Assembly: GCF_024172095.1 (NCBI RefSeq)
Contig: NZ_JAMZDX010000004.1
Span: 744,001-808,000, forward strand
Length of the DNA stretch: 64,000 nucleotides
Source: Kitasatospora cinereorecta
Lineage (GTDB): Bacteria > Actinomycetota > Actinomycetes > Streptomycetales > Streptomycetaceae
Direction of reading: 5' to 3'
Positions 1 through 8,581 of the stretch are shown piece after piece (positions within the stretch are counted from its first letter, which is position 1; each line of letters opens with the position of its first letter). Under the pieces are notes generated by a model, which made no database searches, had not been told where the DNA came from, and saw only the letters and a program-made list of their open reading frames with translations. Made by a program: the position numbers and the translations under genes.

Positions 1-271
1 GGGGCGTGCGGAGTGGGAAGTGGCCGTCCCCGCCCAGTCCGCCCCGCCCCCGCCCTCACCGTGCGGCCCAGGCCGGGACCGGACCACAACGTGCTCGACG
101 CCGTGGGCGACCTCGACCAGAACACCGCGGAGAGGAGGAGCGGCTGCTGAAACACGGGTGGAGTGCCGCACTCCCGCGGGTCGCGCCCGACCTCGGTCTT
201 CGCCCGGCCGCCGACGGTAGATGCTCTGCGGGGCGGGTGGGTATCGGCTCGTTGGTGCCTGCGGCCGGTTC
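1..271. other. left edge, no recognisable gene
   Basis: No convincing gene is seen. One plus-strand frame is open from the window edge to a TGA at 148-150 and could be the last residues of a gene cut by the edge, but it is short and matches no family I know. Confidence 0.3.
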
Positions 272-652
272 CTAGAAGTCGAGGAGGCCGATGGCGTGGC
301 CGTCGTGGTCCACCACCGGCCACGTGTTCAACCCGCGGGCGCGCATGGCGGCGAACGCGTCGGTGGCCGGCATGTCGGCGGTGGCGAACGGGGCGCGGTC
401 GAGGGCGATGTCGCTGACCGGGGTGCGTTCGGTGTACCAGGACCGGGCCTGGAACGGCGCGAGGTGAAGACGGGTCAGCAGCCCGGCGCAGCGGCCGTCG
501 TCGGCGCGGACCAGGACGTGGTCCATGCCGGAGCTGTGCAGGATGTCCATCGCGGTGTCGGCGGTGACGTCGTCGCTGATCTGCAGTTCCGGGTGTTTCA
601 TGAGGTCGCCGACCGTGGTGGTGGTCGCGGGGCGTTCGAGGCTGATGGTCAT
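272..652 (-). CDS. CBS-domain protein
   Basis: A 126-residue cytosolic protein made almost entirely of a pair of CBS motifs. The first begins around TVGDLMKHPELQISDD. The second begins around VSDIALDRAPFATADMPA and ends VVDHDGHAIGLLDF. Stand-alone CBS pairs usually bind adenine nucleotides and act as energy or redox sensors for partner proteins; the partner here is unknown. I start at the ATG at 652 because an AAGGA lies about 8 bases upstream. ATGs at 673 and 703 would only add a low-complexity N-terminus. It reads in the same direction as the helicase upstream, about 195 bases away. Confidence 0.8.
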   Translation of the reverse strand: MTISLERPATTTTVGDLMKHPELQISDDVTADTAMDILHSSGMDHVLVRADDGRCAGLLTRLHLAPFQARSWYTERTPVSDIALDRAPFATADMPATDAFAAMRARGLNTWPVVDHDGHAIGLLDF

Positions 653-847
653 GGGCGTGGTCCTTCGGGTCATTGCCGCCGGTGGTGGCGGCGATCCGGG
701 CACTGGTGGAGGCAGGCTGACGGCGTCCGCCGGGGCCGGCCGACACTGGCTCGCGGATTGCGGTGGGGCTGTGGTTGGTGGGAGCCGGGCGTCGGCGGCC
801 GGGACGTTCGGGTGGGGACCGTGTCGCGGTCCGACCCCTTCGGTGTC

Positions 848-2380
848 CTACGCGGCGAGGGCAGTGCGCTCGGGCGCTGCGTTGCGGGAGCCGGCGACGG
901 TCTGTGTGGCGCGGGCGGTGCGGGGGGCTCGGCGGCGCCGGTTGCGGCTCGTGGAGGGGCTGCGGCGCGGGCGTTCGACGACCGGGTCGGCGATCACGGT
1001 GGGGATGCCGGTGGGCACGCGGGCGCCGGTGATGCGGGCCAGGTCCTCGTCGCCGGCGCTGACGCGGGTGGTGACGGGGGTGATGGCGGCGGTGGTCATC
1101 ATCCGGGCCATCTCGCGGCGCTGTTCGGGCAGGACCAGGGTGACGACCGTGCCGGACTCGCCGGCCCGGGCGGTGCGTCCGCCGCGGTGCAGGTAGTCCT
1201 TGTGGTCGGTGGGCGGGTCCAGGTTGACGACCAGGTCGAGGCCGTCGACGTGGATGCCGCGGGCGGCGACGTTGGTGGCGATCAGCGCGGTGACCTGGCC
1301 GGTACGGAACTGCTCCAGGGTGCGGGTGCGCTGCGGCTGGGACTTGCCGCCGTGCAGGGCCGCGGCCTTCACCCCGTTGGCGAGCAGGCCCCGTACCAGG
1401 CGGTCGGCGCCGGACTTGGTGTCGGTGAACATGATTACTCCGCCCTCGCGGGAGGCGATGTGCGCGATCGTGGCGGCCTTGTCGGAGCTCTGCACATACA
1501 GCACGTGGTGCTCCATCGTGCTGACCGCGCCCGCGGACGGGTCCACCGAGTGCGTGACCGGGTCCTTCAGGAAGCGGCGGACCAGGCGGTCGACGTTGCG
1601 GTCCAGGGTGGCGGAGAACAGCATCGTCTGGCAGCCTTCGGCGACCTGGTCGAGGAGTGCGATGACCTGCGGCAGGAAACCCACGTCGGCCATCTGGTCG
1701 GCCTCGTCCAGCACCGTGACGCCCACCCCGTCCAGCCTGCAGTCACCGCGCTGGACCAGGTCCGCGAGCCGTCCGGGGGTGGCGACCACGACCTCGACGC
1801 CGCGGTTCAGCGTCTGGGCCTGGCGGCCGATCGACATCCCGCCGACCACCGTGGCCAGGCGCAGGCGCACCGCGTGGGCGTACGGGGTGAGGGCGTCGGT
1901 GACCTGCTGGGCCAGTTCGCGGGTGGGGACCAGGACGAGCGCCAGCGGTCGGCCGGGCTCGGCCTTCCGGCCGACGGTGCGGGCCAGCACGGCGAGGCCG
2001 AACGCGAGGGTCTTGCCGGAGCCGGTGCGCCCCCGGCCCAGCACGTCTCGGCCGGCCAGCGAGTTCGGCAGCGTCGCGGCCTGGATCGGGAACGGCGAGG
2101 TGACACCCTGCCGGGTCAGGGTCGTCAGCAGCGCCTTCGGCATGTCCAGCTCGCCGAAGGACTCGACGGCCGGCAGCGCCGGGGTTGTGCTCACCGGCAT
2201 CGCGAACTCGCCCTGCACGGAGGATCCCTGACGGGCGCGGCGGCCGGAGGAGCTCCGGCCGCCGACGGGCCGGTCACCGTAGAAGGAGCCGCCGCCGGAG
2301 CGGGAGCCGCCGCCGGAGCGGGAGCCCGCGGCGGAGCGGGAGTTGGAGCTCTGGAGCGCGAGGCGACTGGAGCGGTTCAT
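848..2380 (-). CDS. DEAD-box RNA helicase
   Basis: A 510-residue ATP-dependent RNA helicase. The N-terminal ~60 residues are a disordered Ser/Gly/Arg tail, typical of RNA-binding extensions. They are followed by a Q motif (PFPIQAATLP), Walker A (GRTGSGKT), PTRELAQQV, a DEAD box (VLDEADQM), SAT, and the C-terminal RecA domain with ATNVAARGIHVDGLD and HRGGRTARAG. Cold-induced members unwind structured mRNA. The neighbour upstream is a cold-shock protein on the same strand, so a cold-shock pair is likely. A GAGGAAGG ribosome site precedes the ATG. About 300 bases separate the start from the csp terminator and probably hold its own promoter and leader. The C-terminal tail after residue ~450 is variable and basic. 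Confidence 0.93.
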   Translation of the reverse strand: MNRSSRLALQSSNSRSAAGSRSGGGSRSGGGSFYGDRPVGGRSSSGRRARQGSSVQGEFAMPVSTTPALPAVESFGELDMPKALLTTLTRQGVTSPFPIQAATLPNSLAGRDVLGRGRTGSGKTLAFGLAVLARTVGRKAEPGRPLALVLVPTRELAQQVTDALTPYAHAVRLRLATVVGGMSIGRQAQTLNRGVEVVVATPGRLADLVQRGDCRLDGVGVTVLDEADQMADVGFLPQVIALLDQVAEGCQTMLFSATLDRNVDRLVRRFLKDPVTHSVDPSAGAVSTMEHHVLYVQSSDKAATIAHIASREGGVIMFTDTKSGADRLVRGLLANGVKAAALHGGKSQPQRTRTLEQFRTGQVTALIATNVAARGIHVDGLDLVVNLDPPTDHKDYLHRGGRTARAGESGTVVTLVLPEQRREMARMMTTAAITPVTTRVSAGDEDLARITGARVPTGIPTVIADPVVERPRRSPSTSRNRRRRAPRTARATQTVAGSRNAAPERTALAA

Positions 2381-2684
2381 GCGGGAAACCTTCCTCAGGG
2401 CGGCACGTCACGAGGAAGGCTCCGCAGCGCGGGGGCGCCGGGCGGAGACCGCAAGGGAACGGGCCGGAAGTGTGACAGGCGGGGCGTGGACGGTGGAACC
2501 GTGCGGCACGTCACCTGCGGTCGACGCTCACCGGCAAGGGGCGGAAGCGAAGAACCTCGAACCGTGGGATGTCACGGCAGGGCGGCGATCCGGACGCGGC
2601 GCCGGGCGTCTCGCGTGGGAATGGCCGCCGGTGGCGGAGCCAGGGGGCCTGAACGGCCGGGGACGTGCGTCGTGGCACAAGGCC

Positions 2685-2724
2685 GAGGGGCCCGCACCGA
2701 GCGTGTACGCGGTGCGGGCCCCTC
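2685..2724 (-). terminator. perfect 14-bp hairpin after csp
   Basis: GAGGGGCCCGCACC at 2685-2698 is exactly complementary to 2711-2724, with a 12-base loop. It sits 30 bases past the stop of the cold-shock gene and before the helicase gene. There is no long U-tract, as is usual in actinomycetes. It should end the csp transcript or set the csp/helicase ratio. Confidence 0.75.
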
Positions 2725-2754
2725 GCTGCTGGGCGGGTGCCGTGGCAGCGGGAA

Positions 2755-2958
2755 CTACAGCGGACGAATGTTCTCGGCCTGCGGGCCCTTCTGGCCCTGC
2801 GTGACGTCGAACTCGACCTTCTGGCCCTCGAGCAGCTCGCGGAAGCCGTTGGCGTTGATGTTCGAGTAGTGGGCGAAGACGTCGGGGCCGCCACCCTCCT
2901 GCTCGATGAAGCCGAAGCCCTTTTCCGCGTTGAACCACTTCACAGTGCCATTAGCCAT
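2755..2958 (-). CDS. CspA-type cold-shock protein
   Basis: A 67-residue single OB-fold nucleic-acid chaperone. It has the RNP1 motif (KGFGFIEQ), RNP2 (VFAHYSNI) and the usual start MANGTVKWFNAEKG. Length and composition match CspA/ScoF-type proteins of Streptomyces. The ATG at 2958 is chosen over upstream starts because GAAGGAG lies 7 bases before it and homologues begin exactly here. Such proteins melt RNA secondary structure in the cytosol and are induced by cold. The adjacent DEAD-box helicase supports that role. Confidence 0.95.
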   Translation of the reverse strand: MANGTVKWFNAEKGFGFIEQEGGGPDVFAHYSNINANGFRELLEGQKVEFDVTQGQKGPQAENIRPL

Positions 2959-3627
2959 AAGTAAATCTCCTTCAAGGGGCTGTCCGAAGCCCGGACCGTG
3001 CGGGCTTCGAGTGCCGCGATGATGACCCATTCGGGGAAGAGCCGGGAAGCAAAATGCGCCCGCGACACATCAGCAGGCGCACACAAAGTTCATGGGAACC
3101 ACTACTGCAACTACGTGCAACTCTAGCAGGCCGATGCGTTCCGCGGCGGATATTTCCATCCCGCTTCCCGGAAACCTCGCCCTTCGCCCCGCCGCCCCGC
3201 AGGCGCCCCGCGGTCAACACGCCACCCCACCAGGCACATTGATGACATCGAGCAACACTCCGCGGTCAGCAACCGGCGCGACCCCTCGTCGGCTCGATAT
3301 CCCTCGACCGGCCGCCGCGTCCACCCTGAAAGCTCCACTGGCAGATGCGATGCAGACGGAACCGGAGCGGCTGCGCACGGGCTCGCCCGCGGCAGCCCCG
3401 GTCGCTGGCTGGCGCGCCAACCGTATCCGGCACCGGCGCAGACGGCGAACAACGTCACTCCAATTCCGGCAGGTCGGAACACTGAGCTGCCCAGCGGACC
3501 CGCTCCGGCGGTCTTCGGGGCACGCTGCACGGAACGACGAAATCAGCGGCACTCCACCGCCCCGCCCATCAGCCCCTCAGAATCCGGGTACAGGAACCGC
3601 TCAAGTGGCGCGCCATGGGAAACCGAG
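2959..3627. other. gene-free region upstream of csp
   Basis: About 670 bases without a credible gene on either strand. Open frames here are arginine- and proline-rich shadows. The part nearest 2958 should contain the csp promoter and 5' leader. I recognise no riboswitch or cold-box motif. Confidence 0.5.
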
Positions 3628-4292
3628 TCATCCACCACCGCCGTGGCCGCCCGTCCCCAGGATCAGGACCGGCGCATGGTCTGGCTCGGTGGGCAGGGTG
3701 CGGAGGGCCGCGGGGACCGTGCGGGGCAGGACGCCTTGCACGGCGGCGAACGCGGCCTCAACCCGGGTCGGGTCGGGTCGGGTCGTACGGATGCCACAGC
3801 CGCCAGCCGGCAGTGGCAAGCGGCTGAACGGCCTGCCAACACGCACGGGTCTTGCTCGTCGAGGAGGACCCGACCAGGACCAGCATCGGGCTCTGACCTC
3901 CGGTCGCCTCGCGGACCGCATCGGCGAGGACGCGGTCGCGGGCGTGGGACACGTAGCCGGACAGCACCCGCCCGACCCGGCAGTGACGCCCCCGGCGGGA
4001 TGGACCTCCAGAGGTGCGGGTCCCACTCGCGGATCGGCCTGCCCAGGCCTGGCTCCGGCACCACCAGCGGGCCGGGCACTGCGGTCCGCAGCAGCGCCAC
4101 CAGCTCGTCCTCCGGCAGGCGCAGCGCGCGGGCCGGCTTCACGATCGTCGCGGCCGACGGAGGTGGCCCACTGTGCTGGAAGGCTGCCTGGACGCCGGCC
4201 CGGGACAGTCCCGTCCGGGCCGCGAGTTGGGTCTTGGTCAGCCCCTCGCGAGCCAGGGAGTCGGCCGGCCGCGGGAGATCACTGTGACCCAT
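3628..4292 (-). pseudogene. frameshifted XRE HTH / P-loop regulator
   Basis: A broken relative of the large Streptomyces proteins that join an N-terminal XRE-type helix-turn-helix to a P-loop ATPase. The first frame starts at the ATG at 4292. It encodes the HTH (LTKTQLAARTGLSRAGVQ) and runs to REWDPHL near 4010. The frame then changes to LSGYVSHARDRVLADAV and the P-loop LVLVGSSSTSKTRACW, with the conserved GWRLWHPYDPTR just after. A further shift at a pentanucleotide repeat moves to VEAAFAAVQGVLPRTV. The remainder (AALRTL, APVLILGT) is shortened and lacks the expected NEAQHY segment. At least three frame changes and the loss of the C-terminus make it non-functional as read. Confidence 0.7.
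3765..3784. repeat. (GGGTC)4 tandem repeat
   Basis: Four perfect GGGTC units lie inside the P-loop pseudogene. On the coding strand they read GACCC and encode the DPTR segment. With two units instead of four (10 bases fewer) the frame joins HPYDPTR directly to VEAAF, which is the family consensus. The repeat expansion is therefore one of the inactivating lesions. Confidence 0.75.
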
Positions 4293-4317
4293 CGCCGCCG
4301 TCCTGCTCACCATCGGC

Positions 4318-4482
4318 GTGGTCGTAGTGTTGGCGCTCCTGGCCTCGGCGGCCGCGGGCGTGCTTGCCCGCCTCGACGGCGCCACCCACCCCGCGGCTCT
4401 CATGCGCGCCGCCACCACGTTCGCCGCCGTCCTTACCCTCACCGCCGCCGTCGCTGGCGCCTTGGCCCGGTACCTCTCGTAG
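4318..4482 (+). CDS. small two-helix membrane protein, probably 5'-truncated
   Basis: The frame from a GTG at 4318 to TAG at 4480 encodes about 54 residues. It has a hydrophobic stretch (VVVVLALLASAAAGVLA), a polar turn (RLDGATHPAALMRA) and a second hydrophobic stretch (FAAVLTLTAAVAGALA). This is the pattern of a small integral membrane protein. The frame is also open and hydrophobic back to a TGA at 4285-4287, without an ATG. The original start may have been lost where it meets the XRE pseudogene, which starts on the opposite strand at 4292. No function can be named. Confidence 0.4.
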   Translation: MVVVLALLASAAAGVLARLDGATHPAALMRAATTFAAVLTLTAAVAGALARYLS

Positions 4483-4638
4483 GGTGCCTCCCGCGGCACC
4501 ACGGCGGGTGTCCTCCCGCACGGCCGCGGGACGGCAGCCGCGAACCGCCACCGGCAGCGGGCCGGCCCGGGCTCCTGGCCGCGGACAGCAGCCAGGCCCG
4601 ACCAGCCACACCGCGGCAGCGGGCTGTCCACCGCGCGG

Positions 4639-4719
4639 TCAGCCTGCCGGGCGGGTCGTCTTCCCGACCGCGGCCGGGCCGATGACGAAGATCAGAGTCG
4701 GCGCTGTGCTCTCAGACAT
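4639..4719 (-). pseudogene. N-terminal fragment of a P-loop kinase
   Basis: Starting at an ATG at 4719, 26 residues are encoded: MSESTAPTLIFVIGPAAVGK and a few more before a TGA at 4639-4641. The GPAAVGKT signature is the start of AAA/shikimate-kinase-like ATPases common in Streptomyces. Nothing further downstream continues the fold, so this is a decapitated remnant. Confidence 0.5.
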
Positions 4720-4762
4720 CGCGCCAGAATAGGACCAGTACACGATCTTCGTCGACCACCCG

Positions 4763-4951
4763 TCAGCAGGGCTGCCACGTGCATCGCCTCTCGATGATCT
4801 GCTGCAGCGGCGGCCACACGTAGGTCACAGCGATCCGGTCCCGGGCCCGGGCGGCAGGGGTGCGCAGCAGTTGGGTGAGGTCGACGTGGGCGCCGTTGCC
4901 TGTCAAGACCAGCGGGAGCGCCCGAACCTTCAGTCTGCCGGGAGCGGCCCC
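4763..4951 (-). pseudogene. unidentified 3' gene fragment
   Basis: Immediately after the permease stop, in the same frame, 62 codons are open to a TGA at 4763-4765. The translation (LKVRALPLVLTGNGAHVDL, then RDRIAVTYVWPPLQQIIE) looks like genuine protein but has no start codon. It is probably the C-terminal scrap of a lost gene. I do not recognise the family. Confidence 0.3.
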
Positions 4952-5938
4952 TCACACCTTCCGGCGCCCGACGATCAGGCGCTGGAGCAGGATGAAGACG
5001 AACAGCAGGCCGCCGATCACGATCCTGGTCCACCAGGAGCTGAGGGTGCCCTGGAAGCTGATGAGGGTCTGGATCAGGCCCAGCACCAGCACTCCCAGCA
5101 CGGTCCCCAGCAGGTAGCCGGAACCGCCCGTCAACAGCGTCCCGCCGATCACCACCGCGGCGATCGCGTCCAGTTCGAGGCCCACGGCGTGCAATCCGTA
5201 GCCCGAGAGCATGTAGAAGGTCAGCAGCACACCGCCGAGCGACGAGCAGAATCCGCTGACCGCGTAGACCGCGATCTTCGTCCGGGCGACGGGAAGCCCC
5301 ATCAGCAGCGCGGACTGCTCACTGCCGCCGAGCGCGTAGACGTTCCGCCCGAGCCGGGTGTGGTGCAGCACCACGAAGGCGACCGCCACCACTCCCACCG
5401 CGACCAGCACGCTCGGCGAGACGAACAGGTCTCCGGGCAGCGGGATCCGCGTCTGCGCGAAGGCGGTGTAGGTCGGGTCGGTGATCGAGATCGAGTCGAT
5501 GCTGATGGTGTAGCAGAGCCCCCGGGCCAGGAACATGCCGGCGAGCGTCACGATGAACGGCTGGATCTCGAAGGAGTGGATCACCCACCCCATCACGAAA
5601 CCGGCCACCGTTCCGACCACCAGTACCAGCGGGATCACCAGCAACGGCGGCCAGCCGTGCCGCTCCACCAGCCAGGCCGAGAGCATGGTGGACAGTGCCA
5701 CCACCGCGCCGACCGACAGGTCGATCCCCCCGGTCAGCACCACGAAGGTCATCCCGACCGCGACCACGAGCAGGAAGGCGTTGTCGATCAGCAGGTTGAG
5801 CAGCACCTGCCCGGAGAGGAAGCCGTCGTACTGGACCGAGCCGACGCTGAACATCAGGACCAGCAGGACCGACGTGACCAGCAGCGGGACGTACTGACGC
5901 CCGCGCCGGACGGCGCCGGCCATGGGGTTCGAGGTCAT
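4952..5938 (-). CDS. yjfF: sugar ABC transporter permease, YjfF-like
   Basis: A 328-residue inner-membrane permease of the RbsC/BPD_transp_2 family with about nine predicted membrane segments. It carries the family signature VGMTFVVLTGGIDLSVGAVVAL near residue 60 and a second conserved GGTLLTGGSGYLLGTVLG near residue 265. It is the last gene of a four-gene operon encoding binding protein, ATPase and two permeases. Its ATG overlaps the stop of the other permease by four bases (ATGA), so the two are translationally coupled. YjfF and YtfT form the heterodimeric channel of the E. coli galactofuranose importer. Here the shared operator with an arabinofuranosidase gene suggests an arabinose-type furanose instead. 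Confidence 0.88.
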   Translation of the reverse strand: MTSNPMAGAVRRGRQYVPLLVTSVLLVLMFSVGSVQYDGFLSGQVLLNLLIDNAFLLVVAVGMTFVVLTGGIDLSVGAVVALSTMLSAWLVERHGWPPLLVIPLVLVVGTVAGFVMGWVIHSFEIQPFIVTLAGMFLARGLCYTISIDSISITDPTYTAFAQTRIPLPGDLFVSPSVLVAVGVVAVAFVVLHHTRLGRNVYALGGSEQSALLMGLPVARTKIAVYAVSGFCSSLGGVLLTFYMLSGYGLHAVGLELDAIAAVVIGGTLLTGGSGYLLGTVLGVLVLGLIQTLISFQGTLSSWWTRIVIGGLLFVFILLQRLIVGRRKV

Positions 5939-6975
5939 GCCTCCGCCTCCTCGGTCTTCAGCGGTCGGGGCCGCGCGGAGCGCGTGGCCGACGACCTACG
6001 GCGGACGGCCTTCGCGCGGAAGGCGGGCGACTGGATGAGGCACACCGTGATCACCACGAAGGCCTTGAAGACCAGGGTGGTCTCCGGCGGGATGCCGATG
6101 GTGTAGATGGTCGTGGACAGGGCCTGGATGATCAGCGCGCCGAGCACCGTACCGCCGAGCGAGAACCGCCCGCCGGTCAGCGAGGTGCCGCCGACCACCA
6201 CCGCCAGGATGGCGTCCAGCTCGATCCAGAGCCCGGCGTTGTTGCCGTCCGCACTGGAGACGTTGGAGCTGATCATCAGCCCGGCGACGGCCGCGCAGAG
6301 CGCGCTGAAGACGTAGACCAGGGCGATCAGACCCGACGCGCGGATGCCGACCAGCCGACTGGCCACCGGGTTCCCGCCCACCGATTCCAACAGCAGCCCG
6401 AGGGCCGTCCGCCGGGTCAGCAGCGCGGTCAGCAGGACGACCACGACGGCGAGCAGGACCGCGAACGGCACGGCGAGCCAGTAACCGCCGCCGATCAGCC
6501 GGTACGGACCGCTCGTGACGGTGATGATCTGGCCGCCCGTCACCAGTTGGGCGACGCCCCGACCGGCCACCATGAGGATCAGGGTGGCGATGATCGGCTG
6601 GACGCCGACCCTGGCCACCAGCACGCCGTTGGCCACACCCAGCACCAGGGCCACGGCCAGCGCGATCGCGACCGAGGCGACGACGGTGCCCGGACTCGCC
6701 GGGTCCGCCGCCTCGCTGATGTGCAGGCAGGCCAGTGCGCCGGCGATGGCGACGGTCGAGCCGACCGACAGGTCGATGCCGCCGGTGGCGATCACCAGGG
6801 TCATGCCCAGGGCGACCAGGACGAGCGGCGCACCGAAGTGCAGGATGTCGATCAGGCTCCCGTACAGGTGCCCGTCCTTGATCCGGATCGCGAAGAAGTC
6901 CGGGGTGAACGCCAGGTTGGCCAGCAGGAGGACCGCGAGGACGACGGCCGGCCAGAAAAGGCGGTGCTTGGTCAT
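5935..6975 (-). CDS. ytfT: sugar ABC transporter permease, YtfT-like
   Basis: A 346-residue membrane permease of the RbsC family. It has the conserved loop LGMTLVIATGGIDLSVGSTV near residue 60 and the distal GGTSLTGGRFSLGGTVLGAL, with multiple hydrophobic helices throughout. The ATG at 6975 overlaps the ATPase stop (ATGA). A longer upstream reading frame is not needed and would run into the ATPase gene. The C-terminal ~25 residues are basic and cytosolic. It pairs with the YjfF-like permease to form the transmembrane pore. Confidence 0.88.
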   Translation of the reverse strand: MTKHRLFWPAVVLAVLLLANLAFTPDFFAIRIKDGHLYGSLIDILHFGAPLVLVALGMTLVIATGGIDLSVGSTVAIAGALACLHISEAADPASPGTVVASVAIALAVALVLGVANGVLVARVGVQPIIATLILMVAGRGVAQLVTGGQIITVTSGPYRLIGGGYWLAVPFAVLLAVVVVLLTALLTRRTALGLLLESVGGNPVASRLVGIRASGLIALVYVFSALCAAVAGLMISSNVSSADGNNAGLWIELDAILAVVVGGTSLTGGRFSLGGTVLGALIIQALSTTIYTIGIPPETTLVFKAFVVITVCLIQSPAFRAKAVRRRSSATRSARPRPLKTEEAEA

Positions 6976-8507
6976 GACTGGGCTCCGCTTGCGATCGTCG
7001 CCATGATGCTCTCGGGAGTGAGTGAGCCGTCGTTGGGCAGCTCGGCCACCAGCCGCCGGTCCCGAAGCACACCGACCCGGTGGCACAGCCGCAGCACCTC
7101 CTCCAGCTCGGCCGAGATGAACAGCACCGACATGCCGTCACCGGCCAGGTCGGCGACCAGCTTCTGGATCTCGGCCTTGGCACCGACATCGATGCCGCGG
7201 GTCGGCTCGTCCAGGATCAGCAGCTTGGGGTCGGTGATCAACCAGCGGGCCAGGAGCACCTTCTGCTGGTTTCCGCCGCTGAGGTTGCGCACCAGGGCCT
7301 CGGGATTGCCGGGACGGATGCCCAGGGCCCGGATCCAATGCAGGGCGATCTCGTCCTGCCGGGTACCGGAGAGCGGCCGTGTCCATCCCCGGGCGGCCTG
7401 GAGGGCGAGGACGATGTTCTCCCGCACCGTCAGCTCGCCGATCAGGCCCTCGGTCTTTCGGTCCTCCGGGCAGAAGGCGATACCGTGGGAGATCGCGGTC
7501 CGCGGGGTGCGCAGCGAAACCTCCGCGCCCTCGATCCGCACCGAACCCCGGGTGCTGTGGTCGGCGCCGAACAGCAGCCGGGCGGCTTCCGTCCGCCCCG
7601 ACCCCAGCAGGCCGGCCAGTCCGACGACTTCGCCCGACCGGATGGTCAGGTCGTACGGCTCGATCGCGCCGCTGCGGGCCAGGCCGTCGGCGCGCAGGAA
7701 CGGCGGGGCGTCGGCGCCTTCGGCGGGCTCGCGCCGGGCGCTGTCCGACGGCTCCCCCGGATCGGACGGTTCGCCGCCGATCATGCGGGCGACCAGGTCG
7801 ACCTGGCGGAGTTCGCCGGTCAGGTACTCCCCCTCCAGGCGGCCGCCCAGCAGGACGGTCATCCGGTCGCAGATCTCGTAGACCTGGTCCAGGAAGTGCG
7901 AGACGAACAGGATCGCCACGCCCTGGTCCCGCAGGCGCCGCATCACGGCGAACAGCTGCCGCACCTCTTCCCGGTCCAGACTGGAGGTCGGCTCGTCCAG
8001 GATCAGCACCTTGGCCGATACCTCCACCGCCCGCACGATTGCGACCAGCTGCTGGACGGCGGTCGAGTAGCTGTCGAGCGGGGCCGAGACGTCGATGTCC
8101 AGGTCCAGGTCGGCCACCGACTCGGCCGCACGGCGCCGCAGTTCGGACCAGTGGACGAGACCGAACCGGCGCGGCTCGCGGCCGATGAGGATGTTCTCCG
8201 CGACCGACAGGTTCGGGCAGAGGTTCACCTCCTGGTAGACCGTGCTGATCCCGGCCAGCTGCGCCTGCAGCGGGCCGGCGATCCGCACGGGCCGTCCGTC
8301 CAGGACGACCTCGCCGCCGTCCGACGGGTGGACGCCGGTGAGGACCTTGATCAGGGTGGACTTCCCCGCGCCGTTCTCGCCCATCAGCGCGTGCACCTCA
8401 CCGGGGAAGAGTCGGAAGTCGACTCCGTCCAGTGCCACCACGCCCGGGAACTCCTTGCGGATCCCGCGTACTTCCAGGACCGGTTGCTGTGCGCTCTGCG
8501 CCGGCAT
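6972..8507 (-). CDS. ytfR: sugar ABC transporter ATPase, two nucleotide-binding domains
   Basis: A 511-residue ATPase with two fused ABC domains, like RbsA, MglA and YtfR. The N-terminal domain has an intact Walker A (GENGAGKST, ~residue 46), Walker B (VLILDEPTSSLD) and a poorly conserved signature. The C-terminal domain has a degenerate P-loop (GLLGSGRTE) but a good signature (LSGGNQQKVLLARW) and Walker B (LLILDEPTRGIDVG). This asymmetry is normal for the family. It energises uptake through the two permeases encoded downstream. The gap to the binding-protein gene is 74 bases and contains GC-rich inverted repeats that could trim the polycistronic message. Confidence 0.93.
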   Translation of the reverse strand: MPAQSAQQPVLEVRGIRKEFPGVVALDGVDFRLFPGEVHALMGENGAGKSTLIKVLTGVHPSDGGEVVLDGRPVRIAGPLQAQLAGISTVYQEVNLCPNLSVAENILIGREPRRFGLVHWSELRRRAAESVADLDLDIDVSAPLDSYSTAVQQLVAIVRAVEVSAKVLILDEPTSSLDREEVRQLFAVMRRLRDQGVAILFVSHFLDQVYEICDRMTVLLGGRLEGEYLTGELRQVDLVARMIGGEPSDPGEPSDSARREPAEGADAPPFLRADGLARSGAIEPYDLTIRSGEVVGLAGLLGSGRTEAARLLFGADHSTRGSVRIEGAEVSLRTPRTAISHGIAFCPEDRKTEGLIGELTVRENIVLALQAARGWTRPLSGTRQDEIALHWIRALGIRPGNPEALVRNLSGGNQQKVLLARWLITDPKLLILDEPTRGIDVGAKAEIQKLVADLAGDGMSVLFISAELEEVLRLCHRVGVLRDRRLVAELPNDGSLTPESIMATIASGAQS

Positions 8508-8581
8508 CCGCGCCTCCTCTCATGGTCGGCAGCCCGGGGCGCCCGGCTCGGGGAGCCCGGCGCCGCCGGTCACCGGTCCGG

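Noticed and set aside
221..2869. Very long open frame on the plus strand across the helicase and cold-shock genes
   Set aside because: It is antisense to two clearly recognised genes, is Gly/Arg/Ala-rich and has no domain. Long antisense frames are expected at this GC content.
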